From Cesiribacteraceae bacterium YIM B00369 (GTDB taxonomy: Bacteria; Bacteroidota; Bacteroidia; Cytophagales; Cyclobacteriaceae): a DNA stretch of 64,000 bases. Shown one piece after another: positions 12,901-19,614 of this stretch (position 1 is its first letter; every line of letters starts with the position of its first letter). The notes below the pieces were generated by a model. It was not told where the DNA came from. It made no database searches and was given only the letters and a program-made list of their open reading frames with translations. The stretch lies in contig JAFMYY010000004.1 of NCBI GenBank assembly GCA_017948555.1, positions 186,001-250,000 on the forward strand, in the 5' to 3' direction. Both the position numbers and the translations under genes were made by a program.

Positions 12901-15900
12901 AAGGAAAACAGTCCGCAGGGCTTCATGGCGATCCACGATCCGGCGGAAAGCGCTTTCCAGGCCATCCACATCTAAATCCCCTGTAAGGCGGAATACGGCA
13001 GGCAGGTGATAGTGGCTGCTGCCCTGCAACTGGTCGATAAACCAGAGGCGTTCCTGTGAGAATGAAAGAGGCAGTTGGCCTTCTCTGGAAGCAGGCAGAA
13101 TGGCCGGCAATACCGTACCAGGGCCCTGGCTCAATAATTGCCCGGCCATAGCGGCAACGGTAGGATAAGCAAAAATATCCTTTATCTGCAGCTCAGCTTC
13201 AAACGCTTTACGGACCATCGATAGCAGGCGGGTAGCTAATAGCGAATGACCTCCCAGCTCAAAAAAGTTGTCTTCAACCCCTACGCGTTCCACTTTTAAC
13301 AGGTCCTGCCAGATGGCAGCCAGCTTTTCTTCGGTTTCATTACGCGGAGCAACATAATTATTGCTGAGTGCTTCCGAAGCATCCACCTCAGGAAGGGCTT
13401 TCTTATTTATTTTTCCATTGGAAGTTAGCGGAATAGATTCCAGCTCCACCAAAAGGGACGGAAGCATATAATCAGGAAGCTTAAGCTTCATCTCTCTGGT
13501 GATAGCCTCTTTATCGAAAGCTCCATCCGCCACTACATAACCAACAAGGCGCTTAAGGCCTGTTGCATCTGCTCTGGCAATGACTACAGCCTGGTCTACT
13601 CCTTCGCAGTTGCTGAGCACGCTTTCAATTTCTCCCAGCTCTATGCGGTAGCCTCTTATTTTCACCTGCTCGTCTATCCTTCCCAGATACTCCAGGTTTC
13701 CATCAGGGAGCCATCTTACCAGGTCGCCTGTTTTGTACATCCTGGCCCCTGCTGCTTTACTGAAAGGATCTTTCACAAATTTCTCTGCAGTAAGCTCCGG
13801 GCGGTTCAGGTAAGCCCTTGCCACCTGCACACCCCCAATACATAATTCACCGGCAACTCCTTTCGGCACCAGCTGTCCCTTTTTGTCCAGCACATAGGCA
13901 GGAGTATTGGCTAATGGTTTACCTATAGGAATGATAGTGCTGCCCTGGAACAGCTCCGGGGCATAAGCCACTTCTGTGGCCGTAATGGTCGTTTCGGTAG
14001 GCCCGTATTCATTGTAGAAGGTGGCATATCCGTTCCAGCTTTCGGCCAGCGATACAGGGCATGCCTCTCCGCCTGAAATGACTCTCTTAAGTTTGCCGTA
14101 CCTGCCCGGCTTTATCTGCTGCAGGAACCCTGGTGTGGCATGTAAATGCGTTACCTCTTCCCTGCTGATCAGCTGCGTCAGTTCTTCAGGGTTGAGGAGC
14201 ATGTCTTTTGGAACCAGTACCAGCCCTGCACCATTACAGAGGGCGAGGAATATCTGCTCCACCGATGCATCAAATGCATAGTTGGATACCTGCAGAATTC
14301 TCTCGCTTTCTACAATGCCAAATTCCTTTGTTTGCTGCAATACCAGATTAACTACTCCTTTGTGTTCTATCAGCACTCCTTTAGGTCTGCCGGTAGAACC
14401 TGAAGTATAAATAATATACGCAAGGTTGGAAGGCTTAAGATCTGCAGCCGGATTTTCTGTAGATTCTCCGGCTATTTTGTCCCAACCTGAATCCAGCAGC
14501 ACCAGCTCCATATCTTTTTTCACTGCCAGTAAAGAAGCATGTTCCTTACCGCAGAGGCCGATCTCTGCTGCAGTATCTTCCAGCATCCAGGAAATTCTAT
14601 CTGCAGGATAGGAAGGATCCACAGGAACATAAGCAGCACCGGCTTTCATGATCCCCATAATGCCGACAACCATCTCAATGGATTTGTCCACACAGATGGG
14701 AACCAGCGTTTCTTCCCCTACTCCTTTTTTCCGGAGGTAATGCGCCAGCTGGTTAGATTTTTCATTTAACTCCCTATAGCTAATTATCTGATTACTAAAC
14801 ACTAATGCAACAGCATCAGGATTAGCAATGGCCTGCTCTTCAAATAAATCAATAAGCGTTTTGGAAGGGTAAGCAACTTCAGGGGCAGTGGTTTCTGCAA
14901 GCAGCTGCTTTGCCTCCTGCTCATTTAGCAAAGGCAGGCTGTCGATAGCTGCAGCAGGATTTGCCACCAGCATTCCGAGAAGCTTTTGAAAATGTTCCAT
15001 CATCCGGATAACCGTTGCTTCGCTGAACAGATCGGTGCAGTACTCCAGGCTCATCAGGACATCATCGCCCGTACTTTTGGCACTCAGGGTAAGATCAAAC
15101 TTAGTGGAAGTATTTTCAATTACTTCCGGCGAAAGGCTCAGTTCTCCCAGCTTTATTTCCGGTACTTCAGGGGTATTATCCAGCGAGAACATTACCTGGA
15201 ACAGCGGGCTGCGGCTCCTGTCGCGGGATACGCCTGCGGCTTCCACTACCTTCTCAAAAGGAATATCCTGGTGCCTGTAAGCCTCCAGGGTGGTTTCCTT
15301 CACCTGCTTCAGTAATTCGCTGAAACTCAGGTTCCCTTCCAGATTAGTACGCAGTGCTAATGTATTGACAAAGAAGCCTATAAGTGGCTCCACTTCAGGC
15401 TGTACTCTGCCTGCAATCGGGCTACCCACGCAAATATCTTCCTGCCCGCTATAGCGGTATAAAAGCACTTTGTAAGCAGAAAGCAGGCTCATGAAAAGGG
15501 TGCTTCCTTCTTTAGCTGAGAGCTGATCCAGCTCCTTTTTCAGCTCCTTACCCAGGCTGAATTCTATCCTGTTCCCCCTCGTACTCTGTATAGCCGGGCG
15601 GGTAAAATCTGTTGGTAAAGTCAGCGCTTCCAGGCCGGAAAGCTGCTGCTTCCAGTAATTTTTTTGTTGTTCTAATACCTCTCCCTGCAGATAATCACGC
15701 TGCCATATTGCATAGTCTGCATACTGGACCGGCAGCTTTGGTAGCTGCAGTTCCTGCTTCCCTGTTTTGGCAAGGTATATTTTGGTAAGCTCTTCCACCA
15801 GAATGGACACAGACCAGCCGTCGGAGGCAATGTGGTGCTGCACTACCATCAGGAGGTACTCCTGCTCAGAAAGCTTCACCAGTACCGCACGCAGCATGTA

Positions 15901-18900
15901 ATCTTTGCTCAGGTCGAATGGTGCTTCAGCTGTTTGCCGGATCAGGGTTCTCAGCGCCTGATCATCTGATGCATCTGCCTCTAAAAGACTCATGCTCCAT
16001 GCATCGGCCTTCATGATCTGCTGGAAACCTTCTCCCTCCTCCTGGAGGAAAACAGTACGCAGAGCCTCGTGGCGGCCAACGATTTTGCGAAAGGAAGCCT
16101 CAAGGGCCTCCACATCCAGTGCTCCTTTCAGGCTGAATACGGCGGGAAGGTGGTAGGCACTGCTGCCCTGCAGCTGGTCGATAAACCAAAGACGCTCCTG
16201 TGAAAAAGATAGCGGCAGCTTCTCTTCCCGATTGGCAGGAACAATAGCAGGCAAAGTGCTACCATGCCCCTGGCTCAGTACCTGCATGGCAAGGCCGGCA
16301 ACAGTAGGGTAAGTAAAAATATCTTTGATCTGCAGCTCTGCCTCCAGAGATTTACGGATCATGGAAAGGAGACGGGTAGCTAAAAGGGAATGGCCTCCCA
16401 GCTCAAAGAAGTTATCTTCCACCCCTACACGCTCTACTTTCAGGAGTTCCTGCCAGATAGCAGCCAGCTTTTCTTCTGTTTCGTTGCGTGGGGCAATATA
16501 GCTGCTGCTTAAAGTATCTTCCGCTTCCACTTCAGGAAGGGCTTTTTTATCTACCTTTCCGTTGGCGGTTAAAGGGATTTTTTCGAGCTCTACCAGGATG
16601 GACGGCACCATATAATCAGGCAGCGTGCGCTTCATTTCTTTGGCGATCGCTTCCCTGTCGAAATGGCCTTCAACCACTGCATAACCTACCAGGCGCTTAT
16701 GTCCTGCGGCATCTGCTTTGGCTACAACTACAGCACCTTTTACACCCTCGCACTGGCTCAATACACTTTCCACTTCACCCAACTCAATACGGTAGCCCCT
16801 TATCTTCACCTGGTCATCCACCCTGCCCAGGAATTCCAGATTACCATCAGGCATCCACCTTACAAGGTCTCCGGTTTTGTACATCCGGGCATTGGGCTCC
16901 CCACTGAAAGGATCCTTTACAAATTTCTCCTTAGTAAGCTCTTCACGGTTCAGGTACCCTCTGGCTACCTGCTCTCCCGCTACACATAATTCTCCGGCTA
17001 CTCCCTGAGGGACTAAGCGTCCTTTTTTATCCAGCACATAGGCGCGGGTATTGGAGATAGGCCGGCCAATTGGAGGAAGCTTTTCCTCATTAGTGCTAAG
17101 GGTATAGGCAGTAGATACTACAGTGTTTTCTGTAGGTCCGTAATGGTTGACCAGTTTCCATTTTAACTGTTGGGTGTCAATATTCCTGAGCTGGTCTCCT
17201 CCCGTAAGTACATATTGGAGGGCAAGCTCTTTTGGCTGCTTCTGGCTTGCCAGCCCCTCCACCAGGGCGGTAGGGACAAAGCTGTGGGTGATGCCTTTTT
17301 CTGTGTAAAAACGGAGCAGTTTCTCTGCATCAAGTCTTTGCTCATTGGCTACAATATGCAGGCTGGCGCCTGACAGTAATACCGGCCAGACTTCCCAGGC
17401 GGAAGCATCGAAGCCTACGCCGGCCATCATGGTGGATTTACTTAGCGGATTTAAGCCATATTCTTTAATATGCCAGTTGCAGAGGTTTACCACTCCATGA
17501 TGCTCCACCAGTACGCCTTTAGGCTTTCCTGTAGAACCGGAGGTGTAAATAACATAGGCAAGATTTACCGGAAGCAGATCTATTGGAAGCTTTTCCTTTG
17601 ATTCTTTTGCAATAGTTTCCCATTGGGTATCGAGTAAAACGGGTTCTGCCTTTTCGCCCAATAGCTCCTTATAATTACTGCTGCTGAGAACAAGGGAAGC
17701 TCCTGTATCTTCCAGCATGTATTGAATTCTGTCTGCAGGGTAAGAAGGATCGACAGGCACATAGGCTGCTCCGGCTTTCTGGATGCCCAGCAAGGCTGTG
17801 ATCAACTCAAGGGATCTTTCAAGGCAAACCGGTACAAGACTTTCTTTGCCAATTCCTTTTTTGTGAAGGTATCTGGCCAGCTGGTTTGCGCGGGCATTCA
17901 GCTCCGCATAAGTAACAGATTTTCCGTCGACGGCCACAGCAACAGCATCCGGAGTTTTGGCGGCCTGCTCTTCAAACAGCTCCACCAGGGTTTTGTCTTT
18001 ATTGGAAAAAGGGCTTACTGCAGGGTTGAACTCCCGGATCAGCTTCTGCTCTTCCTTCCCGTTTAAAAGCGGAAGATCATCAATTCCCCTTTCAGGTTGG
18101 GCCACCATTTCTGCAAGCAGTAACCGGAAATGCTGCATCATTCTGTTTACACTTGCTTCGCTGAACAGGTCGGTACAGTACTCCACATGCAGGCGCATCT
18201 GCTCCGCGGTATTGCTTACACTAAGCGTAAGGTCGAATTTGGTGGAAGGATTTTCCAGCTCCTCTGCTGAAAGGGTAAGCTCTCCCAGCTTTATTTTAGA
18301 CATCTCCGGGGTATTGTCCAGGGTGAACATTACCTGGAACAGCGGGCTGCGGCTCCTGTCGCGGGGCACGCCTACGGCTTCCACTACTTTTTCAAATGGC
18401 AGGTCCTGGTGTTTGTAGGCCTCCATGGTAGTGGATTTCACACGCTGTAAAAGATTCCTGAAGCTTGGGTTGCCGCCAAGGTCGCTGCGCAGGGCCAGCG
18501 TATTTACAAAGAAACCGATGAGCGGCTCCACTTCAGGGCGAACACGGCCTGCAATAGGGCTGCCCACGCAAATATCATCCTGCCCGCTGTAACGGTACAG
18601 CAGGACTTTGAAAGCAGAAAGCAGGCTCATAAACAGGGTGGTTCCCTCCTGCTTTGAGAACTGCTCAAGCTTCCGGCCTAATTCTTTATCAATATTTAAC
18701 TCCAGCTTATTACCGCTGGTGCTTTGCTCTGCCGGACGGCTAAAATCAGTTGGAAGCCGGAGCGCTTCTGTATTGGACAGCTTCCCTTTCCAGTAATCCA
18801 TCTGCTCTTTCAGCATATCTCCCTCCAGGAAATCGCGCTGCCATACTGCATAATCAGGATACTGGATATCAAGAGGGAAAAGCCTTGCCTCCCGTTTCTC

Positions 18901-19614
18901 CTGTTTTGCCTGGTACAATTCAGTAAGCTCCTGTACCAGCAATCCTATAGACCAACCGTCAGAAGCGATATGATGAAGCACTACAATAAGCAGGTGCTCC
19001 TCCTCAGAAATCCGCACAAGAACCGTCCGCAGCATAAAATCCTTATCCAGCATGAACGGTTCATCCACTACATTCCGGAACAGTTTTTTAAGGGCAGAAG
19101 GCTCATCCACCGGAGCATCTTCAATATAGTTCATCTTCCAACCATCAGCAGATATCACCTCCTGGTAAGGCACCCCTTCTTCTTCCCTGTAAATGGTACG
19201 CAGCGCCTCGTGGCGTTCCACAATACGGCGGAAGGATGTTTCCAGCCCCTGTGCATCGAGCACTCCCTTAAGCCGGAATACAGCAGGTAAATGGTAATGA
19301 CTGCTCCCCTGCATCTGGTCAATAAACCAGATGCGCTCCTGCGAAAAGGATAAAGGGATCCCGGTGCTGCCATCCCTTTTTACTGGTGCAATTTTTTTAT
19401 ACGATCCATCTACTTTTTTAACCTTCCCTTCTTCGCTGCTTAAAAATCCGATAATAGCCTTCTTATGGCTCTTTATCTCTTCAATGAATAACTTATCTAT
19501 TTTTTTATTTTTTCCAACCTTGAATTTCAGTTTGTCGCCTTCCAGAAAAATTGAGATACCTTCTTTTTTTGCCCTGCTTAAAATATTGATAACCTCAGTA
19601 AAATTGTTATTCAT
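1..19614 (-). CDS. Non-ribosomal peptide synthetase, modules 5-9 (C-terminus beyond window)
   Basis: The frame stays open for 6538 codons from ATG 19614 to base 1 and runs out of the window. Approximate residues: TubC-like docking domain 1-60; C 85-515, A 535-1025, T near 1071; C 1131-1565, A 1585-2075, T near 2121; C 2181-2618, A 2635-3131, T near 3171, E 3228-3678; C 3705-4151, A 4168-4655, T near 4698, E 4755-5198; C 5221-5658, A 5678-6171, T near 6215, E from 6271, truncated. Every C domain keeps HHxxxDG, every A domain the YTSGSTG core, every T domain FFELGG(H/D)S, and the complete E domains keep HHLAVDG and EGHGRE. The enzyme should extend the peptide passed on by the gene upstream (19911-33974). 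The two C domains that follow E domains are of the SP(M/L)QxGLxFH type expected to accept a D-residue donor. No thioesterase is visible, so release happens further left. Function as an NRPS is certain; the product is unknown. Confidence 0.96.
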   Translation of the reverse strand, partial: MNNNFTEVINILSRAKKEGISIFLEGDKLKFKVGKNKKIDKLFIEEIKSHKKAIIGFLSSEEGKVKKVDGSYKKIAPVKRDGSTGIPLSFSQERIWFIDQMQGSSHYHLPAVFRLKGVLDAQGLETSFRRIVERHEALRTIYREEEGVPYQEVISADGWKMNYIEDAPVDEPSALKKLFRNVVDEPFMLDKDFMLRTVLVRISEEEHLLIVVLHHIASDGWSIGLLVQELTELYQAKQEKREARLFPLDIQYPDYAVWQRDFLEGDMLKEQMDYWKGKLSNTEALRLPTDFSRPAEQSTSGNKLELNIDKELGRKLEQFSKQEGTTLFMSLLSAFKVLLYRYSGQDDICVGSPIAGRVRPEVEPLIGFFVNTLALRSDLGGNPSFRNLLQRVKSTTMEAYKHQDLPFEKVVEAVGVPRDRSRSPLFQVMFTLDNTPEMSKIKLGELTLSAEELENPSTKFDLTLSVSNTAEQMRLHVEYCTDLFSEASVNRMMQHFRLLLAEMVAQPERGIDDLPLLNGKEEQKLIREFNPAVSPFSNKDKTLVELFEEQAAKTPDAVAVAVDGKSVTYAELNARANQLARYLHKKGIGKESLVPVCLERSLELITALLGIQKAGAAYVPVDPSYPADRIQYMLEDTGASLVLSSSNYKELLGEKAEPVLLDTQWETIAKESKEKLPIDLLPVNLAYVIYTSGSTGKPKGVLVEHHGVVNLCNWHIKEYGLNPLSKSTMMAGVGFDASAWEVWPVLLSGASLHIVANEQRLDAEKLLRFYTEKGITHSFVPTALVEGLASQKQPKELALQYVLTGGDQLRNIDTQQLKWKLVNHYGPTENTVVSTAYTLSTNEEKLPPIGRPISNTRAYVLDKKGRLVPQGVAGELCVAGEQVARGYLNREELTKEKFVKDPFSGEPNARMYKTGDLVRWMPDGNLEFLGRVDDQVKIRGYRIELGEVESVLSQCEGVKGAVVVAKADAAGHKRLVGYAVVEGHFDREAIAKEMKRTLPDYMVPSILVELEKIPLTANGKVDKKALPEVEAEDTLSSSYIAPRNETEEKLAAIWQELLKVERVGVEDNFFELGGHSLLATRLLSMIRKSLEAELQIKDIFTYPTVAGLAMQVLSQGHGSTLPAIVPANREEKLPLSFSQERLWFIDQLQGSSAYHLPAVFSLKGALDVEALEASFRKIVGRHEALRTVFLQEEGEGFQQIMKADAWSMSLLEADASDDQALRTLIRQTAEAPFDLSKDYMLRAVLVKLSEQEYLLMVVQHHIASDGWSVSILVEELTKIYLAKTGKQELQLPKLPVQYADYAIWQRDYLQGEVLEQQKNYWKQQLSGLEALTLPTDFTRPAIQSTRGNRIEFSLGKELKKELDQLSAKEGSTLFMSLLSAYKVLLYRYSGQEDICVGSPIAGRVQPEVEPLIGFFVNTLALRTNLEGNLSFSELLKQVKETTLEAYRHQDIPFEKVVEAAGVSRDRSRSPLFQVMFSLDNTPEVPEIKLGELSLSPEVIENTSTKFDLTLSAKSTGDDVLMSLEYCTDLFSEATVIRMMEHFQKLLGMLVANPAAAIDSLPLLNEQEAKQLLAETTAPEVAYPSKTLIDLFEEQAIANPDAVALVFSNQIISYRELNEKSNQLAHYLRKKGVGEETLVPICVDKSIEMVVGIMGIMKAGAAYVPVDPSYPADRISWMLEDTAAEIGLCGKEHASLLAVKKDMELVLLDSGWDKIAGESTENPAADLKPSNLAYIIYTSGSTGRPKGVLIEHKGVVNLVLQQTKEFGIVESERILQVSNYAFDASVEQIFLALCNGAGLVLVPKDMLLNPEELTQLISREEVTHLHATPGFLQQIKPGRYGKLKRVISGGEACPVSLAESWNGYATFYNEYGPTETTITATEVAYAPELFQGSTIIPIGKPLANTPAYVLDKKGQLVPKGVAGELCIGGVQVARAYLNRPELTAEKFVKDPFSKAAGARMYKTGDLVRWLPDGNLEYLGRIDEQVKIRGYRIELGEIESVLSNCEGVDQAVVIARADATGLKRLVGYVVADGAFDKEAITREMKLKLPDYMLPSLLVELESIPLTSNGKINKKALPEVDASEALSNNYVAPRNETEEKLAAIWQDLLKVERVGVEDNFFELGGHSLLATRLLSMVRKAFEAELQIKDIFAYPTVAAMAGQLLSQGPGTVLPAILPASREGQLPLSFSQERLWFIDQLQGSSHYHLPAVFRLTGDLDVDGLESAFRRIVDRHEALRTVFLQHEGEAYQQIMEAEQWKLNLHREAPSEPSSLRNFIGELVEKPFDLSKDFMLRAELVQLSEQEHLLVVVQHHIASDGWSVSILVEELTKLYLAHQQKQEVQLPQLPIQYADYAVWQREYLQGEVLEEQMSYWKGKLSGVEPLQLPTDLDRPAVQSTNGGRLGFSLDKELAQKLEQFSQKEGATLFMSLLSAFKVLLYRYSGQEDICVGSPIAGRVLPEVEPLIGFFVNTLALRSDLGGNPAFRDLLAQVKATTLDAYAHQDLPFEKVVEAVGVARDRSRSPLFQVMFTLDNTPEVPEVELGELKLAPEPIEVNSTKFDLTLSAKSTAEGIEMNLEYCTDLFSETTVVQMMEHYQRLLSHLVADPAAGIDELPLLSEGEEQQLLADFNAPQVAYPNDKTLVDLFVEQVKKTPDALAVIFENQQLSYRQLNEKSNQLAHYLRAKGVQEETLVPICIDRSLEMMIGLLGIQKAGGAYVPMDPAYPQDRVSYMLEDTQASVVLSSSAHAGMFKETGAELILLDSGWEKIAKEPVKEPATKLKSSNAAYVIYTSGSTGRPKGVLNEHRGVVNRLLWAQDHYGLTPDDKVLQKTTFCFDVSVWELFWPLLVGSKLVFAKPEGHKDSEYLKALISSEGITTMHFVPSMLEVFLLSVEAGDCPGLVRVLCSGEALKPAQVNLFKEKLQETELHNLYGPTEAAIDVTWWNVPAGKEQVKLVPIGKPVANTPLYVLDKKLNLVPQGVAGELCIGGIQVARGYLNRPELNAEKFVKDPFSVEADAKMYRTGDLVRWMPDGNLEYLGRFDDQVKIRGFRIELGEVENALRQCKNIQQAVVLAKEDAVGHKRLIGYVVAEGEFDKEATIKEMKGRLPEYMVPAIMVALDEIPITANGKVNRKALPDVDASEIVTAAYVAPRNETEEKLAAIWQDLLQVERVGVEDNFFELGGDSIITIQLVSRARKAGFSFQPRDVFEHQTVASLATVVQPDVEIETEQGMLTGKAGLLPIQQWFFKQDPEKPEHFNQALLLEVNKELSPEIIGQAIKVVVARHDALRFKYTKEADLWLQEYSQVEGKLLTEDLTAVAQKELSSRITEKSQSYQQSLDLEKGELMRAVLMQTPTAETANRLLLVIHHLAVDGVSWRIILEEMEQTLEMLRQGKEVELGEKGSSFRQWQQAMQQYAETKAIRQKKYWQRAAKAPFTLPADKESGEAARVADQKSFSIALDPALTNSLLQDVHQAYHTQINDLLLAALAGTLGEWSKQEQVVIGLEGHGREDIAASLDISRTVGWFTNLYPVLLSVERGLSASATIRTVKEQLRQVPDKGMGFGALRYLHPDEEIRSSLSNGEETYQVIFNYLGQVDNALKGSKWFAGAAESPGNLVSPANKTSSKIDINSSIVNGQLQLEWRYPGKQYEEATIATLAERYLEVLAELIGHCKQKEAPQKTPSDYGLTGRVGYAELEEFLAKEYKGKPLSDQISSLYELSPLQQGLFFHGLYDKESQGYVEQLSCRLGGLAPEPFRASWEYLMQKHSILRSSFHSDLSIPVQCVHKSPELPFELLDYRDLTAEEQEIKVAEFRAADSKKGFDLSQAPLLRVTLIRLSEDSWQMVWTHHHLLVDGWSLPVLMHELLSTYDHLTKGGEPLQVEEDRYEDFIRYLQKKDPQEAEGFWKNYLSGVEEPGLLPFIDNSPAGKNSRNKGGNEYKQDRWLVEESLMDSLQKYAQTNHLTLNTMVQGVWAYLLGTYTGQEDAVYGVTVAGRPTELEGSETRVGLYINTIPFRSNVAGDIPVKEWLSKLQEGHTHAREHAHTPLPSIQNWLAMQGDLFDTLLVFENYPVSEAVSGDRSLEVDNLEVDEHTNYPLSVIVQTGKRLSVGFSYNAALLSEEKVNQIKTHFAHVLNQIVNQPELSLSQLALLKEEEQLRLLNDLNPAATAFPADQTLVSLFEKQVANTPDAVAIAHSGLSLTYKELDARSNQLANYLLKKGVEKESLIPVCLDRSSELVTALLGILKAGAAYVPVDPSYPKERIQYMLEDTGASLVLSSSIYEELLENEAGAFELVLLDTAREQIAKEKATSPALPLQPSNLAYVIYTSGSTGKPKGVLVEHSGVVNLCSWHIDEYRLSTASKSTMMAGVGFDASAWEVWPVMLSGASLHIVENEQRLEVEKLMSFYNEKGITHSFVPTALVDQLVKQEQPKGLALQYVLTGGDQLRTLSTAHLSWKLVNHYGPTENTVVATAYTLKDTEDSLPPIGTPITNTRAYVLDKWNRLVPQGVAGELCVGGVQVARGYLNREELTAEKFVSDPFSGEPEARMYKTGDLVRLLEDGNLEFLGRVDDQVKIRGYRIELGEVESVLSQCEGVKQAVVLAKADAAGHKRLIAYVVPEGLFDKEAVITEMKRSLPDYMVPSIITELEAIPLTANGKVDKRALPEVDAGAALASTYVAPRTETEEKLATIWQDLLQLERVGVEDNFFELGGDSIITIQLVSRARREGFSFQPRDVFEHQTIAALAGVVAQEAAIQTEQGVLTGAAGLLPIQQWFFEQDFKQPQHFNMSLLFEVSKALSAEDINKAVKALVAQHDALRLKYSEEGGVWKQEYTSREGDLIVEDLSAIQEDFSERIEAICGGYQESLDLEKGELFRIVLLKTPERDQANRLFLLVHHLAVDGVSWRILLEDLEQSLHAISKGQEPAAGEKSSSYRQWQQALQQYAEKRAIRQKKYWQKVAKAHFLLPVDGESAEGSLVGDQQSVKIVLDKEKTAALLSGVHQIYHTQINDFLLAALARTLSEWSKQEQVVIGLEGHGREDISAEMDISRTVGWFTNLYPVLLSLEEELPAADLIRTVKEQLRQVSDKGMGYGALRYLHPDEELRNSLALAHPFQVVFNYLGQLDNSLNSSQWLAEAGEASGRQVSAANKAGSKLEVNSSIAGGKLSIDWRFSVKQYHKETIEALADLYITHLSDLISHCQNIAVPRPTPSDFGLTGKVGYKQLENFLRERADEQISRVYGLSPLQEGLLFHGLYDKSAVAYVEQMSCRFTGLNLERFRQSWESLLRNHSILRTSFHYQELDVPVQAVHEQVELPFTVLDYSQLPKEEQEQQLKAFVEADKKTGFDFAQAPLLRLTLVRLAGEDVYEMIWTYHHLLLDGWSLPILLQELLTTYEAMQQGKETALPEEDRYEDFIRYLQKKDPVEAEEFWNKYLSGVEEATLLPFMDPAQDRNKGGDQYGEEKWMLEDELQEELQGFAQKQRLTLNTLVQGVWSYLLYRYTGRENPVYGVTVAGRPTDMPSSESRIGLYINTLPLHAAIDENLSVTDWLKGLQEGHSRAREHAYTPLSSIQNWLGVKGDLFDTLLVFENYPVGEVFSKDWGLQVDGLLMEEQTNYPLTITVQTGKKLSVEFGYKASLLSRETILRIKSHFAQVLEQIIRQPEVSLAALDLLSAQERTKLMEQYTTAEMAPAPDITLVDLFEKQAAATPDAPAVIFNNEQLSYAELNRKANQLANYLRKKGVVAETLVPLCVEKSTEMIVGIMGIMKAGAAYVPVDPGYPAERVSWMLEDTAAKISLCGKEQASLLAVKEDMELVLLDADRDKIVGESADNPAVELTPSNLAYIIYTSGSTGRPKGVLIEHKGVVNLVEQQTKEFGIAASERILQVSNYAFDASVEQIFLALCNGAGLVLVPKDMLLNPEELTQLISREEVTHLHATPGFLQQIKPGSYGKLKRVISGGEACPVSLAESWNGYATFYNEYGPTETTITATEVVYSAEEFRGQTIVPIGKPMANISTYVLDKKGRLVPEGVAGELCIGGIQVARGYLNRPELTAEKFVQDPYSAEAEGRMYKTGDLVRWLPDGNLEYLGRIDDQVKIRGYRIELGEVESVLSQCEGVRGAVVLAKADAAGNKRLVGYVVAEGEFNRETITSEMKKSLPEYMVPAMLLELEAIPLTSNGKIDRKALPEPDAAEGLSSSYVAPRTETEEKLAAIWQDLLQLEKVGVEDNFFELGGDSIITIQLVSRARRAGFNFQPRDVFKHQTIAALAGVVAKEAAILTEQGELSGAAGLLPIQQHFLKQDNREPHHFNQSLLLGISKELSAEAINKAIKAIVSRHDALRFKYNKEAGVWQQEYGIASGILLVEDLSKVPVTGFSSRVESIGNQYQESLNLEKGELLRAVLIKTPEGETANRLLLVVHHLAVDGVSWRILLEELAQSFDALQQGKKIQLGEKGSSYRQWHDTLRKYAAEKAIRQQAYWQKVANAAFSLPTDNESGAVSVVADQQTFSLEFEESLTQALLSGVHHAYNTQINDFLLAALAQTLAGFSRQRQVVIGLE
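1590..2480 (-). repeat. Duplicated A-domain core (copy in module 9)
   Basis: This stretch closely repeats 13890-14760 in the same gene and orientation. The encoded core from SNYAFDASVEQ to TITATEV differs by only about one residue (S versus R after IKPG), while third codon positions differ at many sites. I did not compute an identity value. Confidence 0.75.
4020..8505 (-). other. NRPS module 8 (C-A-T-E), D-Leu-like
   Basis: The C domain starts ELSPLQQGLFFHGLY and has HHLLVDGWS, as DCL domains do after an E domain. The A-domain code is D-A-W-F-L-G-H-V-V-K (leucine-like). The E domain has HHLAVDGVSWRIL and EGHGRED. Confidence 0.76.
8570..13085 (-). other. NRPS module 7 (C-A-T-E), D-Ser
   Basis: The A-domain code reads D-V-W-H-L-S-L-I-D-K, identical to the classical serine code. 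The T domain carries FFELGGDS, the form common before E domains, and the E domain keeps HHLAVDGVSWRI, EGHGRED and TVGWFTNLYP. The incorporated serine is therefore expected to be epimerised. Confidence 0.82.
13130..16225 (-). other. NRPS module 6 (C-A-T), unassigned substrate X
   Basis: The C domain has HHIASDGWS. The A-domain code reads D-A-E-H-I-G-E-I-T-K, which I cannot match to a classical code. Acidic residues at the third and seventh positions resemble pockets for basic amino acids (lysine, ornithine, diaminobutyrate codes carry E at position three). The A domain is nearly identical to that of module 9. Confidence 0.65.
13890..14760 (-). repeat. Duplicated A-domain core (copy in module 6)
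   Basis: This is the partner of the repeat at 1590-2480. The two copies share long identical runs around the pocket-forming region and diverge towards the C-terminal subdomain, as expected from duplication or gene conversion of an A-domain core. Confidence 0.75.
16290..19370 (-). other. NRPS module 5 (C-A-T), Leu-like
   Basis: The C domain has HHIASDGWS and is of LCL type. The A-domain pocket residues read D-A-W-F-L-G-H-V-V-K, one change from the classical leucine code DAWFLGNVVK. The T domain has FFELGGHSLLATRL. Specificity is a manual alignment to GrsA positions. Confidence 0.75.
19430..19614 (-). other. N-terminal TubC-like docking domain of the modules 5-9 NRPS
   Basis: The first 60 or so residues precede the C domain and read as a small alpha/beta fold. 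Helix-like NFTEVINILSRAKKEGI is followed by SIFLEGDKLKFKVGK, then a basic stretch ending KSHKKAIIGFL. This pattern (a helix, 'G(I/V)x(I/L)xLxGDxLxxxx', 'KxxIxxFL') is that of TubC-type N-terminal docking domains, which bind short acidic C-terminal tails of the upstream synthetase. The partner gene 300 bases upstream ends in exactly such a tail. Docking is an inference from sequence type and gene order. Confidence 0.75.
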
